Below are positions 34,486 to 44,132 of a stretch of DNA of 64,000 bases, piece by piece. The notes below the pieces were generated by a model. The model had not been told where the DNA came from, searched no databases, and saw only the letters and a list, made by a program, of their open reading frames with translations. Numbering within the stretch: position 1 is the first letter of the stretch; each line of letters begins with the position of its first letter. A program made the position numbers and the translations under genes. Origin of the DNA: Candidatus Butyricicoccus avistercoris (GTDB lineage Bacteria > Bacillota > Clostridia > Oscillospirales > Butyricicoccaceae); the NCBI GenBank assembly GCA_019113005.1, contig DXIE01000032.1, positions 1-64,000 of the forward strand, in the 5' to 3' direction.

Positions 34486-35253
34486 ATGGGCCAGAAAGTA
34501 AATCCGAACGGTCTTCGTGTCGGCGTAATTAAAAATTGGGATTCCCGTTGGTTCGCTAAGGACAATGTATTCGGCGATCTCCTCGTGGAAGACTACAACA
34601 TTCGTAAATATCTGAAGAATCTTCTCAAGGACGCTGGCGTTCCTGCTATCGAAATTGAGCGTACCGCTAAGGACGTTAAGATTCTTATTCAGTGTGCTCG
34701 TCCAGGCTTTGTTATTGGTCAGGGCGGCGAGAAAATTGAAAAGTTACAGGCTGATGTTGCTAAGATGATTGGTAAGCCAGTTAAGATTTCTATCATTGAA
34801 ATCAAGAACCCAGATACCAATGCAACTCTTGTAGCTGAAAACATTGCTGCACAGCTGGAAAAGCGTATCTCTTTCCGTCGTGCTATGAAGCAGTGCATGG
34901 GCCGTGCAATGCGTATGGGTGCTAAGGGCATCAAGACCGCTTGCTCTGGTCGTCTAGGCGGTGCAGAAATTGCTCGTACTGAGCATTATCATGAGGGTAC
35001 TATCCCACTACAAACTCTGCGTGCTGATATTGACTACGGTTTTGCTGAGGCTGATACAACCTACGGTAAAATCGGCGTTAAGGTATGGATTTATAAGGGT
35101 GAGGTTCTAACAGGTGGTCCTCGTCTAGGTCGTTCAATCGAAGCTCCTAAGCCAGCTTCTGAGCGTCGTGACCGCCGTGATGGTGACCGTCGCCGTAGAA
35201 ATAACAATCGTGGCGAGCGTCGTGCTCCACGTCAGGAAGGAGGCAACCGCTAA
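34486..35253 (+). CDS. rpsC: 30S ribosomal protein S3
   Basis: 255 aa. The KH domain has [13 protein letters not shown], and the C-terminal domain [17 protein letters not shown] and [13 protein letters not shown]3 helps unwind mRNA at the entry site. The last 35 residues are an Arg/Asp/Asn-rich tail (blocks [20 protein letters not shown]) not needed for the usual ~220-residue protein. Its stop overlaps the rplP start by 1 nt. Confidence 0.97.
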   Translation: MGQKVNPNGLRVGVIKNWDSRWFAKDNVFGDLLVEDYNIRKYLKNLLKDAGVPAIEIERTAKDVKILIQCARPGFVIGQGGEKIEKLQADVAKMIGKPVKISIIEIKNPDTNATLVAENIAAQLEKRISFRRAMKQCMGRAMRMGAKGIKTACSGRLGGAEIARTEHYHEGTIPLQTLRADIDYGFAEADTTYGKIGVKVWIYKGEVLTGGPRLGRSIEAPKPASERRDRRDGDRRRRNNNRGERRAPRQEGGNR

Positions 35254-35681
35254 TGCTACTCCCAAAGAGAGTTAAATACCGTCGTGTACACCGTGGCCGT
35301 TTAAAGGGCAAGGCTTCACGTGGTAATTTTGTAGCATATGGTGATTTCGGTCTTCAGGCTACCGAGCCATGCTGGATCACCTCTAACCAAATCGAGGCTG
35401 CCCGTATCGCTATGACTCGTTATACAAAGCGTGGCGGTAAGGTTTGGATTAAGATTTTCCCTGATAAGCCAATTACTGAGAAGCCAGCTGAAACCCGAAT
35501 GGGTTCCGGTAAGGGCTCTCCAGAGTACTGGGTTGCTGTTGTTAAGCCAGGTCGCGTTCTGTTTGAAATCGCAGGCGTTTCTGAAGAAGTTGCTCGTGAG
35601 GCACTTCGTCTGGCTAGCCACAAGCTACCATGTAAGACAAAGTTTGTTACTCGTGAGACCAAGAATGGTGGTGAAGTATGA
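35253..35681 (+). CDS. rplP: 50S ribosomal protein L16
   Basis: 142 aa, starting [19 protein letters not shown], with [15 protein letters not shown] and [20 protein letters not shown]16 positions tRNA in the A site. It overlaps rpmC by 4 nt (ATGA). Confidence 0.98.
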   Translation: MLLPKRVKYRRVHRGRLKGKASRGNFVAYGDFGLQATEPCWITSNQIEAARIAMTRYTKRGGKVWIKIFPDKPITEKPAETRMGSGKGSPEYWVAVVKPGRVLFEIAGVSEEVAREALRLASHKLPCKTKFVTRETKNGGEV

Positions 35682-35878
35682 TGAAGGCAAAAGAGATTAG
35701 AACACTGAGTGCTGAGCAGCTGCAGGATAAGCTCGCAGAGCTTAAGAAGGACCTCTTCAACCTTCGTCTCCAGCACGCTACCAATCAGCTTGACAATGTA
35801 AACAAAATCACAGAAGTTAAGCGTGACATTGCACGTGTCAACACCGTTCTCCGCGAGCTTCAGCTTGCGGCAAAGTAA
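35678..35878 (+). CDS. rpmC: 50S ribosomal protein L29
   Basis: 66 aa, a two-helix protein: [49 protein letters not shown]. It is near the tunnel exit beside L23. Either of two tandem ATG codons (35678, 35681) may start it; the first overlaps the rplP stop. Confidence 0.97.
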   Translation: MMKAKEIRTLSAEQLQDKLAELKKDLFNLRLQHATNQLDNVNKITEVKRDIARVNTVLRELQLAAK

Positions 35879-35892
35879 GGAGGTAAGCGAAG

Positions 35893-36150
35893 TTGAGCGA
35901 GAGAGCGTTAAGAAAAACCCGTGTGGGTAAGGTAGTATCCGATAAGATGGATAAGACTATCGTTGTAGCAATCGAGGATAGCGTACAGCATCCTCTATAT
36001 AAAAAGGTTATGAAGCGTACCTATAAGCTGAAGGCACATGATGAGAACAACGAGTGCCGTGTAGGCGATAAGGTTAAGGTAATGGAAACCCGCCCACTGT
36101 CCAAGGACAAGCGTTGGCGTCTGGTTGAAGTTGTCGAGAAGGCGAAGTAA
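35893..36150 (+). CDS. rpsQ: 30S ribosomal protein S17
   Basis: 85 aa with a TTG start, supported by AAGGAGG 11 nt upstream and the family N-terminus ([20 protein letters not shown]). OB fold with [19 protein letters not shown] and [13 protein letters not shown]. It binds helix 11 of 16S rRNA in early assembly. Confidence 0.97.
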   Translation: MSERALRKTRVGKVVSDKMDKTIVVAIEDSVQHPLYKKVMKRTYKLKAHDENNECRVGDKVKVMETRPLSKDKRWRLVEVVEKAK

Positions 36151-36162
36151 GGAGGGGAACAC

Positions 36163-36531
36163 ATGATTCAGCAGGAAACTTATCTGCGTGCGGCTGATAA
36201 CAGCGGTGCGAAGGAACTGAAATGTATCCGTGTTCTCGGTGGCTCCACCCGTAAGTACGGTAATATCGGCGATGTAATCGTTTGCTCTGTACGTAAGTGT
36301 ACACCAGGCGGCGCTGTTAAGAAGGGCGATGTTGTTAAGGCAGTTATCGTTCGTACCGTTAAAGGTCTGCGTCGTGCAGATGGTAGCTACATCCGTTTCG
36401 ATGAGAATGCGGCAGTTATTATTAAGGAAGATAAAAACCCACGTGGTACCCGTATCTTTGGGCCAGTTGCAAGAGAGCTTCGTGATAAGGATTACATGAA
36501 AATCCTATCCCTTGCTCCAGAAGTACTGTAA
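36163..36531 (+). CDS. rplN: 50S ribosomal protein L14
   Basis: 122 aa, with [41 protein letters not shown] and [25 protein letters not shown] in pieces. It forms bridge B8 and is the RsfS contact. AAGGAGGGG precedes it. Confidence 0.98.
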   Translation: MIQQETYLRAADNSGAKELKCIRVLGGSTRKYGNIGDVIVCSVRKCTPGGAVKKGDVVKAVIVRTVKGLRRADGSYIRFDENAAVIIKEDKNPRGTRIFGPVARELRDKDYMKILSLAPEVL

Positions 36532-36546
36532 GGAGGTCGCCATAAT

Positions 36547-36864
36547 ATGAATAATCTGCATGTTAAAACCGGCGACACCGCCGTTGTTCTTTCCGGTAAG
36601 GAAAAGGGCAAGAAGGGTAAAGTTCTATCTGTAAACCCTAAGAAGGGTATGGTAGTAATTGAAGGCGTTAATATGATTACTTGTCATATGAAGCCTCGTC
36701 GTCAGGGCGAAACCGGCGGCATCGTAAAGCGTGAAGGCGCTCTGCGTGCTTGTAAGGTTATGAAGGTTTGCCCTAAGTGTGATAAGGCAACACGTCCTGC
36801 ACATAAAATTCTTGAGAGCGGCAAGAAGGTTTGCGTTTGCAAACACTGTGGCGCTGAAATTTAA
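36547..36864 (+). CDS. rplX: 50S ribosomal protein L24, zinc-ribbon type
   Basis: 105 aa. The KOW motif ([20 protein letters not shown]) is followed by CPKCDKA and CKHCGAEI, four cysteines that make a zinc ribbon. L24 starts 50S assembly at the tunnel exit. AAGGAGG lies upstream. Confidence 0.97.
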   Translation: MNNLHVKTGDTAVVLSGKEKGKKGKVLSVNPKKGMVVIEGVNMITCHMKPRRQGETGGIVKREGALRACKVMKVCPKCDKATRPAHKILESGKKVCVCKHCGAEI

Positions 36865-36878
36865 GGGGAGGAAAAGCT

Positions 36879-37421
36879 ATGCCTAGATTAAAGGATAAAT
36901 ATGAAGCAGAAGCTCGTCCTGCTCTGATGAAGAAGTTCGAGTATAAGAGCCCAATGCAGATTCCACAGCTTGACAAGATTGTTATCAACGTTGGTTGTGG
37001 TAAGGAAGCAAACGGCAATTCTAAGGTTATCGAAGCTGTTGTTCGTGACCTAACTGCTATCACCGGTCAGAAGCCAGTTGTTACTCAGGCTAAGAAGTCT
37101 GTTGCTAACTTTAAGCTTCGTGAAGGTATGCCAGTTGGTGCGAAGGTAACTCTTCGTTCTGACCGTATGTGGGAGTTCCTAGACCGTCTGTTCAACGTGG
37201 CTCTGCCTCGTGTTCGTGACTTCCGTGGTATTTCCGCTAACTCTTTCGACGGCCGTGGCAACTACGCTTTCGGTCTGAAAGAACAACTCATTTTCCCAGA
37301 AATTGAGTACGACCAGATTGACAAGATTCGTGGTATGGATATTATCATCTGTACTACTGCTAAGACTGATGAAGAAGCTCGTGAGCTGCTCACTATTATG
37401 GGCGCTCCATTCGCTAAGTAA
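36879..37421 (+). CDS. rplE: 50S ribosomal protein L5
   Basis: 180 aa, with [59 protein letters not shown] and [14 protein letters not shown]. It binds 5S rRNA with L18. The expected length shows a complete gene. Confidence 0.98.
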   Translation: MPRLKDKYEAEARPALMKKFEYKSPMQIPQLDKIVINVGCGKEANGNSKVIEAVVRDLTAITGQKPVVTQAKKSVANFKLREGMPVGAKVTLRSDRMWEFLDRLFNVALPRVRDFRGISANSFDGRGNYAFGLKEQLIFPEIEYDQIDKIRGMDIIICTTAKTDEEARELLTIMGAPFAK

Positions 37422-37438
37422 GAAGGAGGAGAATTCAA

Positions 37439-37624
37439 ATGGCTAAGAAGGCAATGGTACTCAAGCAGCAGAAGACTCCCAAGTTCTCTACTCGTCAGTA
37501 CAATCGTTGTAAGATTTGCGGCCGTCCACACGCTTATCTGCGTGATTTCGGTATCTGCCGTATCTGTTTCCGTGAGCTGGCTTACAAGGGTCAGATTCCA
37601 GGCGTTCGTAAGGCTTCCTGGTAA
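37439..37624 (+). CDS. rpsN: 30S ribosomal protein S14, zinc type
   Basis: 61 aa, the short zinc form, with [20 protein letters not shown] (Cys4). It occupies the 30S head. GAAGGAGGAG lies upstream. It is the last gene before a strong terminator, which is unusual since rpsH normally follows immediately. Confidence 0.98.
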   Translation: MAKKAMVLKQQKTPKFSTRQYNRCKICGRPHAYLRDFGICRICFRELAYKGQIPGVRKASW

Positions 37625-37646
37625 TTCGGAAATTATACAGAATATC

Positions 37647-37677
37647 AAAGAGAGTGTTTTATACACTCTCTTTTTTT
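37647..37677 (+). terminator. Strong terminator after rpsN
   Basis: An 11-bp perfect stem AAAGAGAGTGT/ACACTCTCTTT, loop TTTAT, then more T. It ends the S10-S14 transcript. Confidence 0.93.
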
Positions 37678-37712
37678 GTATAAAAATTTTGAAAGATTTT
37701 TGTAAAAAACAC

Positions 37713-37742
37713 TTGAAATGCATACACTTTATATGATATAAT
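37713..37742 (+). promoter_or_regulatory. Promoter inside the rpsN-rpsH interval (P1)
   Basis: TTGAAA (37713-37718), 18-bp spacer, TATAAT (37737-37742); start near 37749. Confidence 0.65.
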
Positions 37743-37946
37743 GAACGACAGTTACGCATAATGTAACACGTTCCGCAAAACGCATGGTGAGCGTTTTTGC
37801 GAAGTCTTTCGTTGGCCATTACCCGAACATTTCGGCGTGGTCTTTGAAATGAAGGAAACACGGCCGACCTGCCGTAATATCAAGGCTTTTAGCAAAATAA
37901 CCGCAAAATCGAGATAATTCTGTGTAAAAATCAGCATTTTTCTATA

Positions 37947-37975
37947 TTGCGGATATTAGTTTGTCATGATATAAT
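37947..37975 (+). promoter_or_regulatory. Second promoter (P2) before rpsH
   Basis: TTGCGG (37947-37952), 17-bp spacer, TATAAT (37970-37975) with TGA extension. The start (about 37982) would fall in the first stem of the next terminator, which would weaken that terminator for transcripts from P2 but not from P1. Confidence 0.5.
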
Positions 37976-37978
37976 TAC

Positions 37979-38014
37979 CGCTGGTCTGATGTGTTTCAGG
38001 CCAGCGATTTTTTT
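37979..38014 (+). terminator. Intrinsic terminator between P2 and rpsH
   Basis: An 11-bp stem CGCTGGTCTGA/TCAGGCCAGCG (one G-U), loop TGTGTT, then ATTTTTTT. Confidence 0.85.
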
Positions 38015-38127
38015 AACCCCAGCACCCACTGTGAAAGGGTCACAGTGGCGTAGTAAGAAAAGTGGACGGCAATCGGGGGGCGTACCTCCATGCAGTACCG
38101 TCAAACTTCTGAAAGGAGCAAGAAAGA
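38015..38127 (+). promoter_or_regulatory. Leader of the rpsH operon
   Basis: A perfect 8-bp hairpin CCACTGTG/CACAGTGG (38026-38048), then a stem GACGG/CCGTC (about 38065-38102) enclosing CGGCAATCGG (38067) and GGGG/CCTCC. The ribosome binding site AAAGGAG lies in the last 20 nt. Confidence 0.5.
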
Positions 38128-38526
38128 ATGCAGATCACAGATCCAATTGCAGATATGCTAACACGTATCCGCAACGCAGCTGCTGCTCGTCACGACTCTG
38201 TTGACGTTCCAGCATCTAAGATGAAGAAGTCCATCGCTCAGATTCTTCTTGACGAGGGCTACATCAAGAATTTCCAAATCGTAGACAATGGCAATCAGGG
38301 CATTATCCGTATCGCTCTAAAATACGGTGCTAACCGCCAGAAGGCTATCACCGGCCTAAAGCGTGTTTCTAAGCCAGGTCTGCGTGTATACGCAGGTGCT
38401 CAGGAGCTTCCAAAGGTTCTTAGAGGACTTGGTATCGCAATCGTTTCAACTTCCAAGGGCGTTATGACCGACAAGAAGGCTCGTGAGCTTAATGTTGGTG
38501 GCGAAGTCCTGGCATTCGTATGGTAA
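38128..38526 (+). CDS. rpsH: 30S ribosomal protein S8
   Basis: 132 aa, with [21 protein letters not shown] and the 16S-binding ending [26 protein letters not shown] in pieces. S8 represses the spc operon in E. coli by binding mRNA. Here it is the first gene of a separately promoted unit, so the leader before it is the natural target. Confidence 0.98.
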   Translation: MQITDPIADMLTRIRNAAAARHDSVDVPASKMKKSIAQILLDEGYIKNFQIVDNGNQGIIRIALKYGANRQKAITGLKRVSKPGLRVYAGAQELPKVLRGLGIAIVSTSKGVMTDKKARELNVGGEVLAFVW

Positions 38527-38541
38527 GGAGGGTAATGAACA

Positions 38542-39087
38542 ATGTCTAGAATCGGCAGAGCTCCCATTGCCATTCCAGCAGGCGTAAATGTCACTGTTGA
38601 AGGCACTACCGTTACTGTTAAGGGTGCAAAGGCTACCTTAACTCGTGACGTGCATCCAAATATGACCGTTAAGGTAGAAGGCAATGAGATACTTGTAACT
38701 CGTCCAAACGACGAAAAGCAAAACCGTGCATTACACGGCTTAACTCGTAGCCTAATCAATAACATGGTAATCGGCGTAAGCGAAGGCTTCAGAAAGGAGC
38801 TTGACGTTAACGGTGTTGGTTACCGTGTACAAAAGCAAGGTAAGGAACTTGTTATGAACCTGGGTTATTCTCACCCAGTAACTATGACCGAAATCGAGGG
38901 CATCACTATCGAGTGTCCAACAGCTAACAAGATTATCGTTTCCGGTCCTGACAAGCAGAAGGTTGGCCAGTTTGCAGCTGAAATTCGTGAAAAGCGTCCA
39001 CCAGAGCCATATAAGGGCAAGGGTATTAAGTACGTTGACGAATATATCCGCCGCAAGGAAGGCAAGACCGGCGCTAAGAAGAAGTAA
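38542..39087 (+). CDS. rplF: 50S ribosomal protein L6
   Basis: 181 aa, with [15 protein letters not shown], the duplicated-fold centre [16 protein letters not shown] and [25 protein letters not shown] in pieces. L6 lies near the sarcin-ricin loop. AAGGAGG lies upstream. Confidence 0.98.
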   Translation: MSRIGRAPIAIPAGVNVTVEGTTVTVKGAKATLTRDVHPNMTVKVEGNEILVTRPNDEKQNRALHGLTRSLINNMVIGVSEGFRKELDVNGVGYRVQKQGKELVMNLGYSHPVTMTEIEGITIECPTANKIIVSGPDKQKVGQFAAEIREKRPPEPYKGKGIKYVDEYIRRKEGKTGAKKK

Positions 39088-39105
39088 GGAAGGAGAGTGT
39101 GCTAA

Positions 39106-39465
39106 ATGGTTTCCAAGAAGGATTCTAACAAGGCGCGTATTAAGCGTCATAAGAGAGTACGCAGCAAGGTGTCTGGCACAGCTATTCGTCCACGCCTTGA
39201 TGTATTTAGAAGTGCGAAGAACATCTATGCACAGGTTATCGACGACGTAGCAGGCGTAACCTTAGTCTCCGCTTCTACCACAGAGAAGAGCTTCACTGAG
39301 TATGGCGGTAACAAGGACGCAGCTAAGAAGGTTGGTCTTATTATCGCAGAGCGTTGCAAGGCAAAGGGCATTGAAAACGTTGTATTTGACCGCGGTGGCT
39401 ATCTGTACCACGGTCGTGTGAAGGAACTCGCAGAAGGTGCCCGTGAGGGCGGCCTTCAGTTTTAA
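39106..39465 (+). CDS. rplR: 50S ribosomal protein L18
   Basis: 119 aa, with [39 protein letters not shown] and the ending [22 protein letters not shown]. It binds 5S rRNA with L5. AAGGAGAG lies upstream. Confidence 0.98.
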   Translation: MVSKKDSNKARIKRHKRVRSKVSGTAIRPRLDVFRSAKNIYAQVIDDVAGVTLVSASTTEKSFTEYGGNKDAAKKVGLIIAERCKAKGIENVVFDRGGYLYHGRVKELAEGAREGGLQF

Positions 39466-39483
39466 GTCGGGAGGAGGTAAAAC

Positions 39484-39987
39484 ATGGCTAAGTTTGATCG
39501 TAACGAAAAGAGAGAGGACGAGTTCAAAGAAACCGTCGTATCCCTAAATCGTGTTTCCAAGACTGTTAAGGGCGGTCGTATCTTTAAGTTTGCAGCTCTT
39601 GTAGTTGTAGGCGACGGAAAGGGTACTGTTGGCTTCGGTCTAGGAAAGGCCTCCGAAGTTCCAGACGCAATCCGTAAGGGCATTGAGGACGCTAAGAAGA
39701 ATCTTGTTAAGATTTCTCTGAAGGGTACAAGTATCCCTCATGAGGTAATCGGTGAGTTCGGTGCAGGTCGTGTGCTTCTAAAGCCAGCTGCTACCGGTAC
39801 TGGCGTTATCGCTGGTGGTGCTGTTCGTGCTGTTGTTGAAGCTGCTGGTATCAAGGATATCCGTACCAAGTGCCTGCGTTCTAACAACCCACAGAACGTT
39901 GTAACCGCTACAATCGAAGGTCTAAAGAGCCTGCGTGACGCTGCTGAAGTTGCAGCAGTTCGTGGCAAGGCTGTTAATGAACTATAA
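39484..39987 (+). CDS. rpsE: 30S ribosomal protein S5
   Basis: 167 aa. The dsRBD part has [20 protein letters not shown] and [21 protein letters not shown], followed by [19 protein letters not shown]. It guards decoding accuracy and mRNA unwinding. GGGAGGAGG lies upstream. Confidence 0.98.
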   Translation: MAKFDRNEKREDEFKETVVSLNRVSKTVKGGRIFKFAALVVVGDGKGTVGFGLGKASEVPDAIRKGIEDAKKNLVKISLKGTSIPHEVIGEFGAGRVLLKPAATGTGVIAGGAVRAVVEAAGIKDIRTKCLRSNNPQNVVTATIEGLKSLRDAAEVAAVRGKAVNEL

Positions 39988-40006
39988 TATAGGAGGGTAA
40001 TAAAAA

Positions 40007-40189
40007 ATGGCAAACATCAAGATTACCCTGAAAAAGAGCTTAGTTGGTCGTAAGGCAAATCATATTGCTACTGCTAACGCTCTGGGTCTAAAGAAAATCA
40101 ATGACGTAACTGTTCAGCCAGACAACGCTTGCACCCGTGGCAAGATTGCTAAGATCAGTTACTTGCTCGAAATCGCAGAGGAGGTGTAA
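40007..40189 (+). CDS. rpmD: 50S ribosomal protein L30
   Basis: 60 aa, the short form: [20 protein letters not shown] and the late [27 protein letters not shown] precedes the ATG. It is followed by rplO after 4 nt. Confidence 0.97.
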   Translation: MANIKITLKKSLVGRKANHIATANALGLKKINDVTVQPDNACTRGKIAKISYLLEIAEEV

Positions 40190-40193
40190 ACTA

Positions 40194-40634
40194 ATGAAGC
40201 TTCAGGATTTACAACCATCCGTAGGTTCTACCCGCCCTGCATACCGTAAGGGTCGTGGTGCTGGTTCTGGTAACGGCAAAACTGCTGGCCGTGGTCACAA
40301 GGGTCAGTGGGCTCGTTCTGGCGGCGGTGTTCGTCCAGGATTTGAAGGCGGTCAGATGCCTCTAGCTCGTCGTCTGCCTAAGCGTGGCTTTACCAACATC
40401 TTCGGTACAACTTACGCTCCAGTAAACGTTGACGTTCTCAACCGTTTCGAGGACGGCACAGAAGTTACTACTGAATTACTAATCGAAACTGGCGTTATCT
40501 CTAAGGCTCTTGACGGTGTTAAGATTCTTGGTAACGGCGAAATCACCAAGAAGCTGACCGTTAAGGCAGCAGCTTTCTCCGCTTCCGCTAAGCAGAAGGT
40601 TGAGGCAGCTGGCGGAAAGGCTGAGGTGATCTAA
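40194..40634 (+). CDS. rplO: 50S ribosomal protein L15
   Basis: 146 aa from ATG 40194 ([20 protein letters not shown]); AGAGGAGGTG precedes it, so the longer frame running into rpmD is rejected. Gly/Arg-rich N-terminus [20 protein letters not shown] late 50S assembly protein. secY starts 1 nt after its stop. Confidence 0.98.
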   Translation: MKLQDLQPSVGSTRPAYRKGRGAGSGNGKTAGRGHKGQWARSGGGVRPGFEGGQMPLARRLPKRGFTNIFGTTYAPVNVDVLNRFEDGTEVTTELLIETGVISKALDGVKILGNGEITKKLTVKAAAFSASAKQKVEAAGGKAEVI

Positions 40635-40635
40635 G

Positions 40636-41925
40636 TTGTTCGAGACACTAAGAAACGCATGGCGAACAGCAGAGCTGCGTAAAAAGATTCTTTATACGCT
40701 GTTTATTCTGTTTATCTTTCGTCTTGGCGCTTCAATTCCGGTGCCGTTTATCAATAAGGAATTGCTTGCAGCGTATTTCGCTCAGCTAGACTCTGCTGGC
40801 GGAATGCTCAGCTATATCAACGTATTTACCGGCGGCGGTTTATCGAATGCAACTATTTTTGCTATGTCGATTACTCCGTATATTAACGCTTCCATTATCC
40901 TTCAGCTCTTAACTGTTGCTATTCCAGCACTTGAGCGTATGGTTAAAGATGGCGGCGAGGAAGGTCGTAAAAAAATAGCATCTTGGACACGCTATTTAGC
41001 TGTTGTTCTTGGTCTGATTCAGGGCTTCTCCTTCTACATGATGCTCAAAAACGCAAGTCTTTTAAATGATACTAGCGTTTGGGCAGCAGTAGTTATTGTT
41101 ATGACCTTTACCGCAGGTACTGCACTGATTATGTGGCTGGGTGAGCATATCACTCAGAACGGCGTTGGCAATGGTATCTCGATCATCTTGTTTGCAGGTA
41201 TTATTTCTCGTGGTCCTACACTTGTAAATAGCCTGTACACCCTCGTCAAAACTGGCGGCAAGGGCGCACTGACAGCTGCACTGATGGTTATTATCGGTCT
41301 AGCTCTGGTAGTATTTATCGTTTATATGTCTAATGCTGAGCGTAGAATTCCTATTCAGTATGCTAAGCGTGTTGTTGGCAGAAAAATGTATGGCGGTCAG
41401 TCTACTTTCCTGCCAATCAAGGTTAATGCAACCGGCGTTATGCCTATCATCTTTGCATCATCTATTCTGTCTCTTCCGTCTACTGTATTTGCGTTCTATA
41501 CGCCGCAGACGGGCAGTATCGGTGCTGTAGTCAAGGACTTGTTCTCTCAGGACAATCCGTTCTATATTGTACTTTATGCAATTATGATTATCGCATTCTC
41601 GTATTTCTACGCTTCAATCCAGTTTAATCCGATTGAAATTGCGAATAATCTTAAGAAAAACGGTGGCTTTATCCCAGGTTTCCGCCCAGGTAAGCCTACC
41701 GCTGATTTTATTACCAAGGCACTTGCTAAGGTAGTTTTTGTTGGAGCATTGTTCTTAGGCGTTGTTGCTCTTTTACCTCTTATCGTTGGTGCTTTCTCAA
41801 CTAGTTTTAAGAATGTCGCTGTTGGCGGTACTTCTGTTATTATTCTGGTTGGTGTTGCTCTTGAAACCGTTAAGCAGATTGAGGCACAACTAACAATGCG
41901 TCACCATAAGGGATTCTTAGAATAA
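40636..41925 (+). CDS. secY: Protein translocase subunit SecY
   Basis: 429 aa from a TTG start (40636) just after rplO; GAGGTGAT is upstream. Ten TM helices. Motifs are GASIPVPFIN, GGGLSNATIFAMSITPYINASII in pieces (plug and TM2b), ERRIPIQYAKR in the cytosolic loop and the TM10 end QIEAQLTMRHHKGFLE. It forms the channel for exported and membrane proteins. Confidence 0.98.
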   Translation: MFETLRNAWRTAELRKKILYTLFILFIFRLGASIPVPFINKELLAAYFAQLDSAGGMLSYINVFTGGGLSNATIFAMSITPYINASIILQLLTVAIPALERMVKDGGEEGRKKIASWTRYLAVVLGLIQGFSFYMMLKNASLLNDTSVWAAVVIVMTFTAGTALIMWLGEHITQNGVGNGISIILFAGIISRGPTLVNSLYTLVKTGGKGALTAALMVIIGLALVVFIVYMSNAERRIPIQYAKRVVGRKMYGGQSTFLPIKVNATGVMPIIFASSILSLPSTVFAFYTPQTGSIGAVVKDLFSQDNPFYIVLYAIMIIAFSYFYASIQFNPIEIANNLKKNGGFIPGFRPGKPTADFITKALAKVVFVGALFLGVVALLPLIVGAFSTSFKNVAVGGTSVIILVGVALETVKQIEAQLTMRHHKGFLE

Positions 41926-41953
41926 GAATATCTTTAATCTGGAGGCAATTACA

Positions 41954-42583
41954 GTGAATTTGATTTTACTAGGTGCTCCGGGTGCTGGTAAGGGTACTTT
42001 AGCGGCATATCTCATCGAAAAGATGGGTGTGCCGTCTGTATCCACTGGCAACATTCTCCGTGAGGCTATTGCAAATAATACACCACTTGGTGCTAAAGCT
42101 AAGCAGTTTATGGACGCAGGTCAATTAGTTCCAGACCGGCTAGTTATTGATTTACTAAAAGACCGTATTGCCGAGGACGACTGCAAGAATGGTTTCATTC
42201 TTGACGGTTTCCCACGCACTATCCCACAGGCTGAGGAGCTGGATAAAATCGCAAACATTGATTGTGCTTTATCCCTTGAAGTGCCAGATGAGGTTATCGA
42301 AGGCCGTATGACTGGTCGTCGTGTATGCTTAAAGTGTGGTGCAACTTATCATATCGTTGCAAACCCACCAAAGCAGGAAAATACTTGTGACAACTGTGCT
42401 GAACCTCTTCACATTCGTAAAGATGATAAGGCAGAGGTTGTTAAGAGCCGTCTTGCTACTTACCATGAGCAGACCGAGCCACTTAAGGAATACTATGGTA
42501 AGCAGGGTAAGGTTAAGAGCATTGACGGTACACAAGGTATTGAAGAAACTAAGCGTTTGGCTGAAAAGGCTTTGGGGCTTTGA
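41954..42583 (+). CDS. adk: Adenylate kinase, zinc-lid type
   Basis: 209 aa from GTG 41954 with CTGGAGG upstream. The P loop is LLGAPGAGKGT and the AMP site STGNILREAI. The lid has CLKCG...CDNC, four cysteines that hold zinc as in Gram-positive enzymes. It converts AMP and ATP to two ADP. The secY-adk-map order is standard in Firmicutes. Confidence 0.97.
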   Translation: MNLILLGAPGAGKGTLAAYLIEKMGVPSVSTGNILREAIANNTPLGAKAKQFMDAGQLVPDRLVIDLLKDRIAEDDCKNGFILDGFPRTIPQAEELDKIANIDCALSLEVPDEVIEGRMTGRRVCLKCGATYHIVANPPKQENTCDNCAEPLHIRKDDKAEVVKSRLATYHEQTEPLKEYYGKQGKVKSIDGTQGIEETKRLAEKALGL

Positions 42584-42589
42584 TGCAAT

Positions 42590-43354
42590 ATGATTCAAAT
42601 TAAAACGGAAAAAGAACTGGAGCTTATGCGACAAGCTTGCAGAATAACTGCAATCGCTCGTAAAGCAGCGGCTGATGCCGTAGCTCCTGGAGTTACTACA
42701 GACGAAATTGACCGTGCTGTCCACAAGGCTATTAAGAGTCATGGAGCTGTTCCATCTTTCTTAGGCTACGCTGGCTTTCCGGCAAGCGCCTGTGTATCGA
42801 TAAATGATGAAGTTATACATGGTATTCCTTCTAAAAAGCGTGTTGTACATGAGGGCGATATCGTTAAAGTCGATGTCGGTGCTTATATACATGGTTTCCA
42901 TGGTGACTGTGCTTGTACGGTTGCGTGCGGCGAGGTTTCCGAGGAAGCTAAACGCCTTATCGAGGTAACTCGACAGAGTTTCTATGAGGGTATCAAGTTT
43001 GCCCGTGTAGGCAATCGAGTTTCTGATATTTCAAGTGCAATTCAGGCTTATGTCGAGGCACATGGTTTTTCAGTTGTGCGTGATTTTGTCGGTCATGGAG
43101 TCGGTAAAAATCTGCACGAAAGTCCTGAAGTTCCTAACTTCGGAAGACCAGGTCATGGAATTCGCTTGCAGGCAGGAATGACACTTGCCATTGAACCTAT
43201 GGTCAATGTGGGCTCTTATGGTGTCAAAGTCCTTGCAGATGGCTGGACTGTGAAAACCAAAGATAGTAAGCTGTCAGCACACTATGAAAATACCGTGGCG
43301 ATTACGGGCTCAGAGCCGGAAATCCTCACGAATATCGATGGAGAGGTACTTTAA
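42590..43354 (+). CDS. map: Methionine aminopeptidase, type I
   Basis: 254 aa. Metal ligands are in VDVGAYIHGFHGDCACT (two Asp), GHGVGKNLHE (His), IEPMV (Glu) and the last HYENTVAITG (Glu). It removes N-terminal Met from new proteins. It lacks an N-terminal zinc finger. It begins 6 nt after adk. Confidence 0.97.
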   Translation: MIQIKTEKELELMRQACRITAIARKAAADAVAPGVTTDEIDRAVHKAIKSHGAVPSFLGYAGFPASACVSINDEVIHGIPSKKRVVHEGDIVKVDVGAYIHGFHGDCACTVACGEVSEEAKRLIEVTRQSFYEGIKFARVGNRVSDISSAIQAYVEAHGFSVVRDFVGHGVGKNLHESPEVPNFGRPGHGIRLQAGMTLAIEPMVNVGSYGVKVLADGWTVKTKDSKLSAHYENTVAITGSEPEILTNIDGEVL

Positions 43355-43356
43355 AA

Positions 43357-43638
43357 GTGCAATCCCATGTTTCTGATATTGTTTTGTCGCTATCCGGTCG
43401 TGATAAAGATAAAATCATGCTCGTTATAGACGAAGATGATGAGTTTCTATATCTTGCAAACGGAAAGGGACGGAGGGCGGAAAAGCCTAAACGTAAAAAG
43501 CGTAAGCATACTGCGTTTATGGCAAATTGTGATGAATGGACTAAACAGCGTCTATTCGTAAACGGTCGCCTAACCAATAGTGAAATCCGTAAGGCTCTTG
43601 CTAATTTTAAGCAAGATGCACCTGATAAAAAGGGATAA
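43357..43638 (+). CDS. KOW-domain ribosome-associated protein (L14e-like)
   Basis: 93 aa from GTG 43357, 2 nt after the map stop. The N-terminal KOW-like strand pattern is [20 protein letters not shown], followed by a Lys/Arg-rich segment ([12 protein letters not shown]) and an acidic end. The map-KOW-infA order is conserved in Clostridia. It probably binds rRNA, but the function is not established. Confidence 0.85.
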   Translation: MQSHVSDIVLSLSGRDKDKIMLVIDEDDEFLYLANGKGRRAEKPKRKKRKHTAFMANCDEWTKQRLFVNGRLTNSEIRKALANFKQDAPDKKG

Positions 43639-43682
43639 TATCCCAAACGTTCAAATTGACCGAGGAAGGTAAGATTACTTTT

Positions 43683-43901
43683 ATGGCTAAAGACGACGTA
43701 ATTGAGCTGGAAGGTACCGTCATAGAGGCGCTGCCAAATGCGACATTCAAAGTGGAAATTCCAGGTGGACATCAGATTATTGCCCATATCTCTGGTAAAC
43801 TCCGCATGAATTTTATTCGTATTCTTCCTGGTGACAAGGTCACTGTTCAAATGTCACCTTACGACCTGACCCGTGGTCGTATCACTTGGCGTTCTAAGTA
43901 A
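43683..43901 (+). CDS. infA: Translation initiation factor IF-1
   Basis: 72 aa from ATG 43683 ([13 protein letters not shown]), the exact family length; an upstream in-frame ATG (43656) would add nine unlikely residues. GAGGAAGG lies upstream. It is an OB fold with [23 protein letters not shown] in pieces. It blocks the A site in initiation. Confidence 0.97.
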   Translation: MAKDDVIELEGTVIEALPNATFKVEIPGGHQIIAHISGKLRMNFIRILPGDKVTVQMSPYDLTRGRITWRSK

Positions 43902-44124
<223 letters not shown>

Positions 44125-44132
44125 TTTTCTTG

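Larger units (their letters stand above)
37749..38014 (+). ncRNA. Candidate ~265-nt structured RNA or attenuated leader
   Basis: Bounded by promoter P1 and a terminator at 37979-38014. A row of hairpins: GTTAC/GTAAC (37751-37767); CGCAAAACGC/GCGTTTTTGCG (about 37774-37802); GGCCAT...CCGAA-CAT-TTCGG...GTGGTC (about 37813-37841); CGGC/GCCG (37861-37874); AAAAAT/ATTTTT (about 37926-37941). No ORF with a ribosome binding site. It either ends as a small RNA or controls read-through into rpsH. No known RNA family recognised. Confidence 0.45.

Noticed and set aside
37262..37861. Minus-strand ORF of 199 codons across rplE, rpsN and the following terminator
   Set aside because: It crosses a strong terminator and two certain genes; no start signal or family resemblance.
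37947..38204. 85-codon ORF before rpsH
   Set aside because: It covers promoter P2, a terminator and the rpsH start in another frame; no ribosome binding site.
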